DNA of 64,000 nucleotides from Magnolia sinica (Eukaryota > Streptophyta > Magnoliopsida > Magnoliales > Magnoliaceae), in contig NC_080590.1 in NCBI RefSeq assembly GCF_029962835.1, positions 70,395,501 through 70,459,500 of the forward strand. Reading direction: 5' to 3'. A program made the position numbers and the translations under genes. Positions 1 to 13,495 of this stretch are shown here, piece by piece (within the stretch, counting starts at the first letter, position 1; each line of letters begins with the position of its first letter). The notes under the pieces were generated by a model that saw nothing but the letters and a program-made list of their open reading frames with translations, was not told the DNA's origin and made no database searches.

Positions 1-2636
1 TTAGGCGACAAGTTTTCGCCATAGGTTTGCTCCCTATAGATAAGAATTTGATTCCCCTCATTTGCGTTACTGCTCATAAAGAAAATCAAAGGCTGGTAAA
101 ATGAAAAGTTAATTTGTGAGATAAGTGTTGGTTTCAAGCTTGGTTGTCACGAATTACCAATGATATCATGAAATTGACAATTGGATCTCATAATGTTTGT
201 AAGTCGAGATTACACTTTACATTCATGGAGCTCGATGTTCAGAATTGTTCCAATTAATGGATTAATAGTTTGAAATTAATTATGAAATCTGTCGAGAGCT
301 TGATTCTAAGAGAAAAATTCCACACACCAATCATGAATCTTAGAATTTTCACATCTCAGCTATCTGTTCACAAGTCACTTGAGTTTACAGGAATTGTCTT
401 TTATTTCTGAAATTATTTTTCGCATGTTTTGCTCGGGACTAGCAAAATGCTGGTTGGGGGTTGTGATCAGGGTCGAATATTGCATATTAGACCCTAATCA
501 TTACCAGATTTTATGTATATGATAATGCTTAATGGAGTATTTTAATTGTATTTTTGTTACAGGATGAAGTCAGGAGCGTTAATTGAAAATTGATGTTAAA
601 GGCATGAATTTCATGATCCAAAGTCTCCAGAGCACGAGATGGACTCCAGAGAACCAATAATGAAGATTTTACACGCCTGGGATCTGAGGAAAGCAAGCCA
701 AAGGGGCCCGAAAAGGGTCCAGAATGCAAGATCACATGGTTCCCGCTATCCGATCAGTTCGAAACTTCATACATGAGATGAGAGCCTAAATTAACCGTAC
801 ATATTAAATTTCAGCCATTGAAGATCTCGGGAAGTGGTCCAACGGACAGATCAGCCTATTAATCTCCAATTTGGGGCCCACCTGATATTTGGAACTACCT
901 CAACCTTGGTATTGACGGCTAAATTACCATGATAAAGAGGATGGATGGTGTAGATTTCTCGTAAACATCACGGTGGGCCCTGTGTATGAGGAGTGTGCAC
1001 ACTGCACGTTTTCACCGGCTGCGCACCGCACCGCCAGGACGGTCAGCGAGCCGCTGACCCGTCTCTCTCTCTCGCCACTGCAGCGTCCGCGGAACCGAAC
1101 CGCGGTCGTCGGTTGTGGGGCCCACCTAGTGTCCAAATGGACAATCCAAACCGTCCATCCACTTCCTGGGGCAGCCATTACCATTGCCTAGGTGGCAAAA
1201 ATTCAAATGAACGCATAGATCAGAGCCCAGCCGTTCAAACGCAGGTTGGACGGCAAGACAGAAAGCCGCGTGGGCTGCACCGAATCCACCCCAAAACCAG
1301 TCAATTCCTACTGATTTTTCGAGCTGAAACCAATGGACGGCGTGGATTCCTGTGAAAAGTCCAATAATGGACCCAACCATCATCGCAGCGTCGGTTTGGC
1401 GTCCGCGAAACGCACGGACGCTGCCAGTTTTTGCAGAAATTAGTGGGCCCCACTCGTCAACCTTCCGGAAGATCTGATCCGTCCATCGTGTAGAGGGCTT
1501 CGAGAGCTTCAAAACCATGTTGATATTCCTCGCCCATGCGTACACACGTGTGCGGTAAAGAGGCCAAAAGTAGACTGCCCCGGGACGTTCAAAATGGAGT
1601 TTTTTGAGATTTCTTCTGTGGGCCGCGCTAATGGACCTTCAAAACCACCCATTCTTGACTGAAATTTCGTTCTAAATCCAATGGACGGGGTGGATTTTCC
1701 AGAAAATACCTCTGTGGGGCCCACCGATCACGGCTGCGAAAATTTGTACTCCGAGTCCTTCTACGACTCTGCCACCGACCCCAGCCATCCAGCAGCTATA
1801 AAAGGGGAGTTTTGGACGTGGGAAAGGTATTCAGAACCAGGGGATTCCAGATCTGGAGCAAGGGAGAGAAGAAAGAGAAGAAAGAAGAGAGAGAGAGATT
1901 GTTTGGTTTGACTTTTTTTATGAATTTTATTTAATATTTTTTATGGATTTTATGGGTCACTAATCTCTCAGCTAGGGCTGAGATGAAGCCCCTAATTTGA
2001 TTAGCTCTTGTATTGGTTGATTTACTTTGAATTTCAATTAATTTGTTTCTTTCTTTAAGTGGGCTTTATGGGTTTAAAATTCTAAACTTCTCCATCTATG
2101 AACTTGACCAAAGTATATATATGGATGTTGTTTGGATGCTTATTATAGGTGCTTGTGTCTGAGCAAGAACAGGTTTCCTATAGAGGAAGAAACAGGATGC
2201 TTTAATGAATTGTACATCCCTTATGCCCGACCAAGGATATGGGATATGTCATTCATGGCATTGCTTAAAGGAATTAGACAGTCTGTATGCCCGATTAAGG
2301 ACACAGATTGTGCTTTCTCTATTTAAGTGGTATCAATCTAGATCAAGGTGAATCAATAGACAAAACAAGGGTTAGGATAATTAGGAGTGGATTCGAAAGT
2401 CCTAGTGCTCTCTTTCTGATTGAATTTTCTTCCCTGTTCTTAATTGTTTTTTTTCCCTAAAATTGTGCTTAGTAGTTCATTCCATTATCTGTTGGATTAG
2501 TTAAGGACAGTCATAGATTCGAATTGTGACGACCAGTCCTCGTGGGAACGATCTCGTAATACGTACCATATCTGCATCTGATTCGTATACTTGCGAGTTT
2601 AAATATCATTTAAATCGTGTTGGTTTAAATAAAACA
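1..2636 (+). mobile_element. 3' part of a Tat/Athila-clade Gypsy LTR element (enters from left edge)
   Basis: Bases 1-463 look like the end of an internal region. Around 425-460 there is the 'gctcgggactagcaaa ... gttggggg' signature that precedes the 3' LTR in Tat/Athila-clade elements, where the G run acts as polypurine tract. The LTR follows. No coding domain is visible in this part. The element lies within the integrase region of the minus-strand Athila-like element to its right: that integrase homology resumes at about 2640. This makes the present element the younger of the two. Clade placement rests on the polypurine signature and LTR style only. Confidence 0.6.
464..2636 (+). repeat. 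LTR of the left-edge Gypsy element
   Basis: It starts TGATCAGGGTCG directly after the G-rich tract and ends near '...aaataaaaca', giving about 2.17 kb with TG...CA ends. A TATA box (ctataaaagg, about 1796) is followed by a purine-rich GAGA leader at about 1855-1905. The end near 2535 (gtcctcgtgggaacgat) matches the U5 style of the Athila-like LTR at 54598. The middle contains diverged internal repeats around 'ccaatggacgg(c/g)gtgga' (about 1329 and 1679). The open frames here are short and overlap on both strands, so I read none as genes. The exact right end could shift by a few bases. Confidence 0.55.
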
Positions 2637-2639
2637 TCA

Positions 2640-3560
2640 GTAGGCTCTATGCTCCAGCTCCACATGCAAGTGACAGGCTTTCCCATAGACAAGTCTAAAA
2701 GGAAACATTTCAATGGGGTTTTTAAAAGTTGTACGGTAAGCCCATAAAGCATCAGTCAAATGGATTAACCAATCTTTATAGTCAGGGTTAACCATTTTTT
2801 CTAGAATTTATTTAATTTTCCTGTTATAAATCTTGGCTTGCCTACTTGTCTACAGGTGGTATGGAGTGCTCACTTTATGAGAGATGACATATTTCTTTAT
2901 TAAGTTCTCAAATGGCCTATTACAAGTGTGAACCTCCATCACTGATGATGGCCCGAGGCATTCTGAACTGGGAAATGATATTTTCTTTTAAGAATCGAAT
3001 GACCGTTTTATGATCATTATTCCAGCACGGGATCGCTTTGACCCATTTAGTGACATAGTCTACTGCTAACAAAAATGTAAATATTCCTAAGGGAATAGGG
3101 GAATGGTCCCATGAAATCAATGCCCCAGCAATCAAATGCTTCAATGATAAGAATGGGGTTTAAAGGCATCATATTTCGACGGGATAACCCTCCCAATTTC
3201 TGACAATGCTCACAAGCTTTGCAAAACTCATGAGTATCTCTGAACATCGTGGGCCAGTAAAAGCCACACTACAGAATTTTGGTCGTGATTTTTTTAATAG
3301 AAAAGTGACTGCCACAAGCCTGAGAATGACAAAAGGAGATAACACTCTAATGTTCATTGTCTGGCACACATCTCCATAGAATTTGGTTTGAGCGATATTT
3401 ACACAAATAAGGATCATCCAAGAAATTTTTTCTTATCTCACGCAGTCCAATATGTTGGCATGAAACCTGTAGTAAGATAATTTGCAATGTCAGCAAACCA
3501 AGGTAGTTGGGAGAATTTAAATAATTATTCGTTGGGGAACATATCATTTATCAATGTCGG
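2640..3560 (-). mobile_element. Athila-like integrase region (fossil)
   Basis: Minus-strand reading gives a Gypsy integrase core. CEHCQKLGG lies in the zinc-binding part, followed by FDCWGIDFMGPFP, RMPRAIISDGGSHL, then HKVSTPYHL and [13 protein letters not shown], in the order expected of a DDE integrase. The downstream end is cut by the left-edge Gypsy LTR. It belongs to the element at 2637-14770 and is broken. Confidence 0.8.
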
Positions 3561-3589
3561 CTCAAGGAATTAGTGAGGTCAAGTCAAGA

Positions 3590-5220
3590 AAGGTAGTCGG
3601 CCATTACATTTTCTATTCCTTTTTTATCTCGTCTATCAATATCAAATTCTTGGAGTAAGAGGATTCATCTTATCAGGCGAGGCTTAGCATCCACCTTAGA
3701 AAGAAGATACTTTAGTGTCGCATGGTCCAAGTAGATGCTAATCTTAGATCCGATTAGGTAGGACCTAAATTTGTCCAAAGCGAACACTACGACTTAGAGT
3801 TCCTTTTCCGTAGTAGTGTAGTTCACTTGGGCAAAATTTAGAGTTCTACTTACATAGTGAATAATGTAGGGCTTCTTTTCTTTTCTCTGGCCTAACACCA
3901 CCCCAATAACATAGTCAGATGCATCGCACATAATCTCAAAAGGGATGCTCCAATCGGGTCGATGCATGATAGGTGCGGTAGTTAACATGCCCTTGAGCTT
4001 AGTGAAAGCTTCTTGGCATTGTTCAATCCACTCGTATGGTACATCCTTTTGAAGTAGATTGCATAAAGGACGAGAGATGACTAAATTCCTTTATGAATCA
4101 TCTATAAAATTCAGCGTGTCTTAGGAAGGATCGCACATCACGTAGATCTTGGGTGGAGGTAGGTTAGAGATAAGATCAATTTTTCCCTTGCCTACCTCAA
4201 TTTCCTTGGACAAATTTATGTGTCCAAGTACAATTCCCTTGGGAACCATGAAATGACATTTCTCTCAATTCAGAACCAAAATCTTTTCCTCATATCGCTT
4301 CAGCACACATTTAAGATTTTTTAAATACTTGGTGAAGGATGGACCAAAGATAGAGAACTTGTCCATGAAGAACTCTAAATATTGCTCCACAATGTTAGAA
4401 AAAATACTCAACATGCATCACTGAAAAGTGGTGGGGGCATTACATAGTCCGAATGGCATCCTTTAGTAAGCAAAGGTGCTAAAGGGACATGTGAATGATG
4501 TCTTCTCTTGATCTTCAAGGGCTATCTCTATCTGATTATAGCCCGAATATCTGTCAAGGAAGCAATAGTAAGAGTGACTGATTAGCCTTTCCAAAATTTG
4601 ATCAATGAAGGGCAAAGGAAAGTGGTCCTTCCTTGTGACGGTATTCAACTTTTTGTAGTCAGTGCACATTCTTCAACCAGTAGTAACTCTAGTTGGCACG
4701 AATTTATTGTCGACATTGGCTACGATGGTGATTCTAGACTTCTTAGGAACTACCTGAGTTGGACTCACCCATTGACTATCGGATATAGGGTATATGATAC
4801 CCACATCCAACAACTTAATTACCTCGGCCTTAACCACTTCTTTCAAATTTGGATTGAGTCGACGTTGTGGTTGATGAGAGATTTTCACATTATCCTCAAG
4901 ATGAATGCAGTGAGTACAAATCAAAGGGTTGATTCCCTTGAGGTATACAATCGACCATCCAAGAGCTCTTTTATGCTCAATGAGAGTGAAAATGAGCACA
5001 TTCACTTATTCTTTCTCAAGGTAGGAAGAAATCACTACCAAGCATGTCTCATCTTGACCTAAGTAGATATATTTAAGATCAGTAGGCAAAGGTTTTATGT
5101 CAAGCTTCGGTGCTTTGAGGCTAGACGGTAGAAGCACTACATCGGTTTTGGGTAATTTCTCAAATTATGGCCTCCACCAATTAACTTCAAGTACTGGCAT
5201 AGTACCAAGTAAGGCATCTA
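3590..5220 (-). mobile_element. Athila-like reverse transcriptase and RNase H region (fossil)
   Basis: RT blocks are seen on the minus strand: a leading segment with LGWSIVYLKGINPLICTHCI (about 4870-4960), CTDYKKLNTVTRKDHFPLPF and YSGYNQIEIA (4463-4669), then MTTAPIMHRPDWSIPFEIMCDASDY with VSRTLNFAQVNYTTTEKEL (3794-3988), which is the RNase H start. Closely similar sequence recurs at 61330-62040. The block ends at 5220 where the TG...CA insertion begins. Broken. Confidence 0.85.
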
Positions 5221-8200
5221 TGTAAGGCCCGTATCTTAGTCTGTACCATTATTTAGACTCCCGTGAACCTCGCCATCGAATTCCTGCAACCCGCGACCTG
5301 TAATCGGCATTTGTGCGCAACCCTTAGTCGTATCCCTTAGATATGAGTCGACTCGACCCAAGACTTGTACCATTGTGACCACGCCGTCGTCATGATTCCA
5401 ATACCGCGTCTTGCATACTGATGTAATACTTAGGCTAAGAGTTGTGGGCCCACATTTATTTAGAGAAAAATGCTGCATATTACGAATCCCGAGAGAATCT
5501 CTACCACCCATCACATCAATCAATCAAGTCAAATCAAGCACACATCCCATCACTCACCCATACCTCTCTCTTCACCAAGTTAAATGAACCTATGCCTATC
5601 CCATCCCTTTCTTACCAACAAGTCAAGGCAACCCATACCCCATGCCACCTCATGCCCCCATAAGTCAACAAAGCCCATACCCTCCATGCTACCTTCTCTT
5701 ACAACCACCCACTCTCTCTCATTCTCTACCTATTCCCTAAGCAACCCAAAAGAGTGGCCATCTAAGCATTCCAAGGAGAAAGAGCCCAAAGTGTAGCCCA
5801 CTTCCTACCCCGTTATCTCTCATCTCCACCCTTCAATCTTCATCATCCTCGATCAAAGTTGAAGCCAAGGAGCTAAGGAAGCCATAGAACCAAGAAGATT
5901 AGCAATCAGTGGGTGTTTTTGTAGGATTAGATGATGGGTCAAGTGAGGCCTACTGATCAATAGTATGGATCTCACTTTGGACCCTATGTGTGGCCGATGG
6001 CCCACCATGATTCTTATGATCATCCCATGATAGGCTCCATGGACCACATCATGATGTTTATTTTTCCCATTTATGGAAAGGTCATCTAGACCTTGTATCT
6101 TTTGTGGAAAGGGATCTCCACCGTTGATTTTTATGATTTAGGGCCCACACTATTTGGGACCCATTTTGATGTATGTATAGTATTTACATAGCCCACCTAG
6201 GGAGGTCATAGTGGCGGAGCCCCTCCCCTCCATCATCGTTTCTCTCTCTCTCTATCTCTCTCTTTCCCATCTTGTGGCCCACCAAGAATGTATGAATCTT
6301 ATCTATGTCGTCCACTGATCGGACCCACCTTACTATCCACTAGTGGGACCACACGCTGTCCAAATGGGCCTGCATGACTAGCCGGTCACACAGGCCCAAT
6401 GGCAGGGAAAACACAAGGATCAGCTAGATCCCAAACTGGGTGGGCCACCTACGTGGGACCCACCATCATGTATACATTGTATATCTTGGTCGTCCCTCCT
6501 AGACGGGCCTGGACGAAGGAAAATAAATATCAGATTGATCGGGCGGGCCACCACGTGGCACCACCGGGATGTATGTGTTTTTGGGCCCTACTGTAATGTA
6601 TAGGTTTCATCCTCACTGTTCAGCTGCTGGACGGTGGGACCCTACCTTGATGTATGTATTAAATCCACACCGTCTATTAAATTTTCCAACTCATTTTAGG
6701 CCTTGGGCTGAAAAATGAAGCCAATCCAAATCTCTGGTAGGCCACACCGTCAAAAATATTGTTTTAATAATGAAATTTTCTATCGAAATGGTTAGGGCTC
6801 GCTGTGACGTTTCTATACGCCCAAAAATATTGAATATTGGGCTCATTAGATTTGTCATGAACCAAAGAATGCTCACTGGATCGTCCTCAAGTGGGCCCCA
6901 CCTATGAAAAACCAACAAAAAAATATAATAAAAAAATGTGCATATATATATATGCCAGACGCTACTGCTGCCAGCGTCCAGACTGCTTGGAATGGTTGGG
7001 TTCGTAGACCCAGTAGTAGGCCCCACCATGATGAATGTCAAACATCTACACCATGCATTTGATGGGTCCCCTTTAGAAATTGTGATACCTCAAAAATCAA
7101 CCGTATACAGAACTCAGGTGGCCCACACCATCTAAAATCATGTGAAGACATGCTAAATCATTTAAAAGCACTTGCTAGGGTCCACCTGAAATTTGGATGC
7201 TTCTGAAACTCGGTCTGACCCCTTAACCAAGTGGGACACACTTAATGGATGGATTGGATTTATGAACAACGGCTTGGTGGGCCCGACTAATGATTGTGAA
7301 TGTTTTAATAGAGGGTAAACCTCTCAACTGTGTGCATGGTGTGGCCCACACAAGCCACAGATTGACTCGATTCTAAGTCTTAGGCCTCACCATGATGTGT
7401 GTATCAGATACACCATGTCCATTCTTTTTTCCTTAGGGTCATGGCCCCCATTGTCTTGAGAAACCCACCCTATGTATGTGCCCAACCGTGGACTGTCTTA
7501 TGCAGGTCCACCATGATATGTGTTATATGCATGCCATCCGTCAGTTTTGAGGCCCACCTAGTCAGGCCCACCATGATATATGTTCCATCCACGCCATCTA
7601 GGTACTGGAGGTCCAGCAGGCCCAGATGGGCTAGACGTCCAGCCCTTGGAGCCCATCATGATGTATGTGTTGTATACATGTTGTCCATCCCTTTTGTTGG
7701 GCCATAGGCTGCTTTATGAGGCCTAATATGATGTAGGTGTTGTGTACACACCGTTCATCCATTCCCTGGATATTGGGGCTGTATGTGAGGCCCATTGTGG
7801 CTATATGTGAGGCCCATTGTGGCTGTATGTAAGGCTCATTGTGGTTGTATGAGAGGTCCATTGTGAATGTATGAGGCCCATTGTGATTGTGTGAGGCCCA
7901 TTATTTCATGAAATCCACCATGATGGATGTGCTATATATATACCTTGTCCATCCATTTTTCTAGGCCATAGGGCTGGTCTATGAGGCCCGCCATGATGTA
8001 TATGTTGCACACGCGGCCCACTCATTGTTTCAGGGCCATAGGCCCCTTTGTCATGAAAAGCCCACCTTGGTTTATATGATTATATGTATCCTATCTATAC
8101 ATTCCATAGGCCACGAGCCACCTTGAGAGGCCCATGGTGATGTATATGTTTTATGCCCGTGTTAGGGACTGCCTTATGAGGTCCACCATGTGTGAGTGAT

Positions 8201-10827
8201 GTGTATACATTATCCATCCACTTTCTAGATAGTATTAGGGCTGTGGGCCCCCATTATAAGCTAGATCCCATATCCCAAATGGGTCGCACCTTAGGAGCAA
8301 TGGTGGTTAAATGTCCACGTTGTAAGCCTCCCTAGGGCCCATCGTTACATCCATTTCCACCTTACCTTATTGGGCTAACCCAAGTCATTGGGCCCCGTTT
8401 GATAATGATACTCTTCACTATACCCTGTAGGACTACCCAAACATTGGAGCCCATCTTGTGTTCATACTGGGTCTTCCATAGGAAATGTGGCCCACCTAGA
8501 TGCATGTCTTGCCCAAGTTTAGTGAATATATCCAAGGCCCACTTAGATGATGAGCGGGCTACCCAATCCATGTGCAAGGACACATTGTCCTAGATGTATG
8601 AACTCTACCAAGCCCACCTTATGTATGTATCGAGCCCCATAAGGAAGCCCAGTTTATTCATGATAGGAGGTTGAGGAAGCCCAATTGTTCACCATTTTAG
8701 CTCACCCTATGAACTCACCTCATTGTATACCCACTTGACTCACCCCATGAGATGTATCCTACCTTGTAATCAATTGCTAGGACCTCGTGTTATATATGTA
8801 TCATCCACACTGTCCATTTACCTTCTTAGGACGAGTGTGAGGCCTATCTTTGATATTAATACATCATCATCACCCTCTCCCCTGACTATAGATGGAAGAA
8901 TATGTAGTATCAGGTTAGTATATCTACTATGTAGAACCTATCTCGACATATGGAGTAGACTCGTCGTCCCCGTCTTGGATCATGCAAAGCCATGGAAGGC
9001 TAATGTAAGATATACGCCATGGGCTCCTATAGTTGTAGAAGGAACATGTTGTTTAGTTTATACTTTGGGTATGTGAGATGCCGGTGAAGGTCGATTGTGG
9101 ATTATTATTATCCGCCTTATCAGATAATCATGCCTATGTACTTTGTTACATCGTGATACATACCCATACGTATCATATATATGCTTGTTATGAGGAGTGA
9201 CTGATCATAGCATGTGTCATTGGGCTGGTTTATTATGGGACTCCTAGTGAGATGGAGTGGCCCCACATGAGCGCGTGGTACGCGCAGGTTTGATGCATGA
9301 CTGGATAGTATGACTCATGCATCTCGCATTTTTGTGACATGACCATTATTCACCCTAACGACATCAGGGTTGTGGCCTCCACAGGCATGTCGTGGATGAC
9401 CAGATGGGACACCGAAAATATTTGGTTCGAGCATCTGGGTATGTTAGTTGTACGTGGGTTAAAGTCCCTAAACCTCCGTGGCCAGGAGATGCTCCAACGT
9501 CTAAACCGAGTGGAAACATGAGTGCATGAGGGTCATATACCATTAGGCCGCGTCTCCCACTATATCATGGTCGGTTGGAAGGGGGTATGGCCTTATCCGC
9601 CCGAGTGAGGAGGCTGTAAGCTAGGCTGATTTTGACCAGCTCATAAATGGGTCCGCTACCGACAAGCCGGGCTGATATTGGTATGTGGGTAATAAAGTCT
9701 CTTTCACTCACTTGGTTGTGCGACTAGGGAGGCAGTGGCCAATGTGGAGTGTACTAGACCTCGGTGATGATCCCAAAGATGTATGGTACTGAAATGTAGA
9801 CTTACTAAGTAGGAATTGCGTCCTCAATATTCATTCATTCACTATCCACTCGAGCTGATGGTGCACAACTAGATCATTAAGTGCACCTTTGCAATGGTTA
9901 TGATTTCGGTTGGGTACACGACCAACCTGAGATTAGGAGTTTACCACATTGAGTCTAACTATCCAAATTTAGGTATGGGACTGGTTTGGATAGAAATCCC
10001 TTGTGATGGACCGCACAGCTTATGATACTATGTACTATCATCCCAACTTCATACTACAGATTGGTCATTTTCTTTCACGCCACATATTGCATTACATCCT
10101 CAACACATCGCATTTAGTTTACTATGCTTCTGTATTGTCTAGCCTGAATAAGGTTGATGGTATTATGGACTCGCCAGGATCTACATATTTCATTACATCC
10201 GCAGCATATGACATTTTGGGTTGTTTCTACATTTATATAGTCTAGATGAGGTTGATAGTATTTGTGACTCGTCAAGAATTGCATATTGTATTTCATTCTC
10301 AGTATCTGATATTTGGCTCATTATGACTCCGCATTGCATAGCCGATCTGCATTACATACTCTGATATTGAATAACTTATAGACTTGCCAGTATTCCGCTT
10401 ATGCTGATATTTGTGTACTTGGCACTTAACTTGTGCACACACTTACACCACCCTATAAGCTTCTTGTAAGCTTATGCACGATCATTGCGTGCAGGTGACG
10501 TTAGGTCGCAATAGCATTGAGGCAGGAGCGTGGAGGCCGAGCTTTGTGCAAATTTTATTATATGCATGCATTTCCATTCAGCATTGTAATCAACTATTTA
10601 TATTAGTGGATATGTGATGACGATGTTACTCTTATAATTTGGGTACACTTATGGTTCTGCTCCTTTACAAAAAAAAAATCACACTGAAAATCCTCCTTTT
10701 ATGATCCCAAGATCGGAATCTGGCATATGCGTGCCGGGAGCCGAGAATGTGGTACTACGGAGCTGTCGGCGCCGGATTCGACAATCGGGATTTCTATGAG
10801 CCTGGTTTCCGAGTTTAGGGCGTGACA
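5221..10827. mobile_element. 5.6-kb TG...CA insertion, probable solo LTR of a large Gypsy element
   Basis: It begins TGTAAGGCCCGTATC and ends TAGGGCGTGACA. The flanks are ATCTA (5216-5220) and ATCCA (10828-10832), a 5-bp target duplication with one change. The related uninterrupted Athila copy reads 'gacatccatctt' at the same place (about 62212-62223), which confirms the insertion point. The GC-rich 'TGT(A/C)A(C/G)GCCC' terminus resembles Tekay/Del chromovirus LTRs. No RT, integrase or gag is visible inside, and I see no second internal LTR copy. I therefore prefer a solo LTR; a non-autonomous LTR element is the alternative. Orientation is undecided. Confidence 0.6.
6000..8720. repeat. Degenerate repeats around 'gcccaccatgatgtatgt'
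   Basis: Inside the 5.6-kb insertion, a phrase close to gcccaccatgatgtatgtg followed by 'catccat' recurs many times at irregular spacings of roughly 60-120 bases (examples near 6465, 7023, 7390, 7515, 7575, 7655, 7920 and 7990). Around 7795-7900 a shorter unit (aggcccattgtggctgtatgt) is directly tandem. The open frames in this stretch run through repeat and are not genes. Confidence 0.6.
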
Positions 10828-13230
10828 ATCCATCTCCCTAGTCATGTCATCATCTAAATCAGGAGAGTGGGGTCAAGCATGTCTCTAGAGTGTCAGAGTA
10901 TAGAGTCAAAAGTGCTCTATCTTCCACGAAAGAATCAATCATGTTAATGTCGTGGGTATCGTCATCATTCTCTAACTATTTATTCATATTAAAAAAGATG
11001 TTGAGCTCCAATGTCATATTTCTGAAAGATAAATTCATAATTTTATTCCTACAATTAATGATATCATTTAATGTAACAAGGAATGGGTGACCAAAAATGA
11101 TGGGTATTTGAGTGCTCCTACCTATGATGGGTTGAGTGTCCAGGATAATAAAATATACTGGATAGTAGAATTTATCAACTTGGATCAACACATCCTCAAT
11201 CATCCCTCTCGGTACACGAACTGAGCGATCGGCAAGTTGTAATGTGGTCCGAGTAGGTTTTAATTCACCTAGACCCAATTGTTTGTAAATTGAGTAAAGG
11301 ATCAGATTTACACTCGCTCCTAAGTCTAAAAGTGTGTGCTCATTCCAGTGGTTCCCAATTACACAAGTAATGGTTGGGCTACCAGGATCTTTGTATTTTT
11401 GTGGCACATCTTGTTGAGGATGGCACTCACTTTTTCTGTCAAAAATATTTTCTTTTGTATGATTTGCAATCTTTTAGTCGTACATAAATCTTTCAGAAAT
11501 TTGGTATATGAAGGGATTTGTTTAATGACATCCAGTAGAGGGATGTTGACCTTCACTTGCTTAAGCACCTCTAGAATATCCTGAGAGTTAGAGAGAGGTT
11601 TTGGTGCAATCAACTGTTGAGGAAATGACGCAATTGGCTTACTTTGAGGTTCCCGTTCTAACTCATGTGGAGCATTAGTAGGTCTATCATTTTCATCTAT
11701 TTCCGGGTCCTTAGGCTTTTCACCCCTCACTGGAATAAATTTGTCAATTGTCTTCCCACTCCTAAGAGTGGTGATAGACTTAGCCTGCTCCATTTGTTTT
11801 AAGGAGCTTGGGTCACTGATTTCATATTGCTGTTTTGGGTTGAGGAGAGGCTGAGCCCGAATGATCCCTTTCTCCCCAATCGAATTTTTTGTTTCAAGCC
11901 CTTGTATGGCCTTTGTAAGGTCTTAAAAGGCTTGTAGCATACCCAGATTAAAAAGCTCTTGATTTTGTATATGTTTTAAGACCGAATCCTCTTGAGGTTT
12001 CCTTTGATTCAGAAATTGGTTAAGGATCCCTTGAGGAGTAGCTGTTTGTCCGTTCCTCTAACTGAAGTTTAGATGGTTTATCCAGCTTGAGTTATATGTA
12101 TTTGAGGTGGGTCCATTGAAAGGTTTTTGGTATTTGTTTATGGCATTTGATTACTCATTCAATATCTCTTGAAAAGCATGAATTGTTAGGCAATTCTCAG
12201 TTGTATGTATGTCACAAGCACAAATACCACAAATAACTTCCGTAGTCATTTCGGGTCCCATGGCCTCGACTTTTCTTGTGAGTTTGGTCACTCTTGCATT
12301 TATATCATCTTCCTCTTTTAGAACATAAATTCCTCCCATTTCCTTTGATTGAGTAGGTGTAGAAGTGTTAATTCTTGAAGAGGTATCACATGATTGCACA
12401 TTTTCAGCAAGTTTATCAAAATAATCTCACGCATCATCGGCTTCCTTATTCATGAATTCCCTATTAGACATCATCTCCACAAATTGGCGCATGGATGAGG
12501 TCAATCCCTCATAGAAAAACTTATTATACGATATGTTTTATAGCCATGTTGTGGACATGAATTTATGAGATCCTTAAATCGTTCTCAATATTAGAAGGTC
12601 TCATCCTCTTTTTGTGCAAAATTCATGATTGTTTTCCTTAAGGTATTTATTTTATGATAAGGGAAGAACTTTTTAAGGAACTCTCTTGTCATCTCAGCCC
12701 ACGTGCCAATGAACCTTTGTCTTAAGGAATGTAACCACGATTTAGCCTTTTCTTTCAAAGAGAAAGGAAATAATTTCAGTCTAACTGTGTCCTCAGACAC
12801 GTTTGGGAAGTGTAATGTAGATATGATTTCATCAAACTATTTCATATGCAAGTATAGACTTTCAGATTCTAGTCCATGAAACTTAGGGAGGAGTCGAATT
12901 ACCCTTGGTTTAATATCCACAGTTCTTGTATTCAATGGAAATATCATGCAGAAAGGTGTACTCACCCCCGTCGGTTGTAAATAATCTCTTAGAGTACGAG
13001 GCGGGGGTGCATTATGCACCTCGTTTTCATTTTGAACTTCCTCAACTGGTGGTTGATGTTGATTTGCGGCCATTACTTCAATTAACTGAGAGGATCTCAA
13101 GTGGTGTCTAATCCTTTGATGGATAGGCAACCCTTCGACTAATCCTCCTTCACTCAAGAGACGTTGAGTGTTTTTACGAACCCACTTGGGCATGAAACAC
13201 ACACAGCCCTCAAGCACCAAACAACTAAAA
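10828..13230 (-). mobile_element. Athila-like gag and protease region (fossil)
   Basis: Minus-strand gag begins near 13220 and includes RTLRDYLQPTGVSTPF, RLLPKFHGLESE, and LKLFPFSLKEKAKSWLHSLR (12591-12800). A Cys-rich knuckle-like segment lies near 12200, and the protease LLDLGASVNLILYSIYKQLG is at about 11290-11350. The same proteins recur at 55085-56300 (+) and 62600-64000 (-), so this family is present at least three times in the window. Broken in several places. Confidence 0.85.
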
Positions 13231-13472
13231 CTTAGAATAAAGAAAACTAAAGAAAATAAGAAATATAGAAAAAAAAAGAGAGAGAAAATTAGAAAGAAGT
13301 TACCGGATTAGAGTTGCTATGTTAAGATCCTACTAAACAGAAAACAATATTAGTTTCTAAAAACAATTTCAGAAAAAATCATAACATATATATATATATA
13401 TAAAGCAAAAAGTTAACCCTAATCTTAACCTGATTCTAATACTAATTAATTCCAGAAAAACGTAGTCATAGT

Positions 13473-13489
13473 CCCCTGCAACGGCACTA
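13473..13489 (-). other. Primer-binding site of the Athila-like element (tRNA-Asp type)
   Basis: The minus strand reads 'tagtgccgttgcagggg', close to the tggcgccgttgccgggg that matches the 3' end of tRNA-Asp in Athila/Tat elements. It lies a few bases inside the LTR end. Confidence 0.7.
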
Positions 13490-13495
13490 AAAACT

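Noticed and set aside
924-1545. Overlapping open frames on both strands (72-139 residues)
   Set aside because: They lie inside an LTR, lack any family motif and overlap each other; chance frames in GC-richer repeat.
5442-5796. Plus-strand frames of 70-73 residues
   Set aside because: Pro/Ser/His-rich translation of low-complexity sequence inside the 5.6-kb insertion; no family features.
9980-10300. Frames on both strands (60-80 residues)
   Set aside because: AT-rich interior of the 5.6-kb insertion; overlapping frames on opposite strands with no recognised domain.
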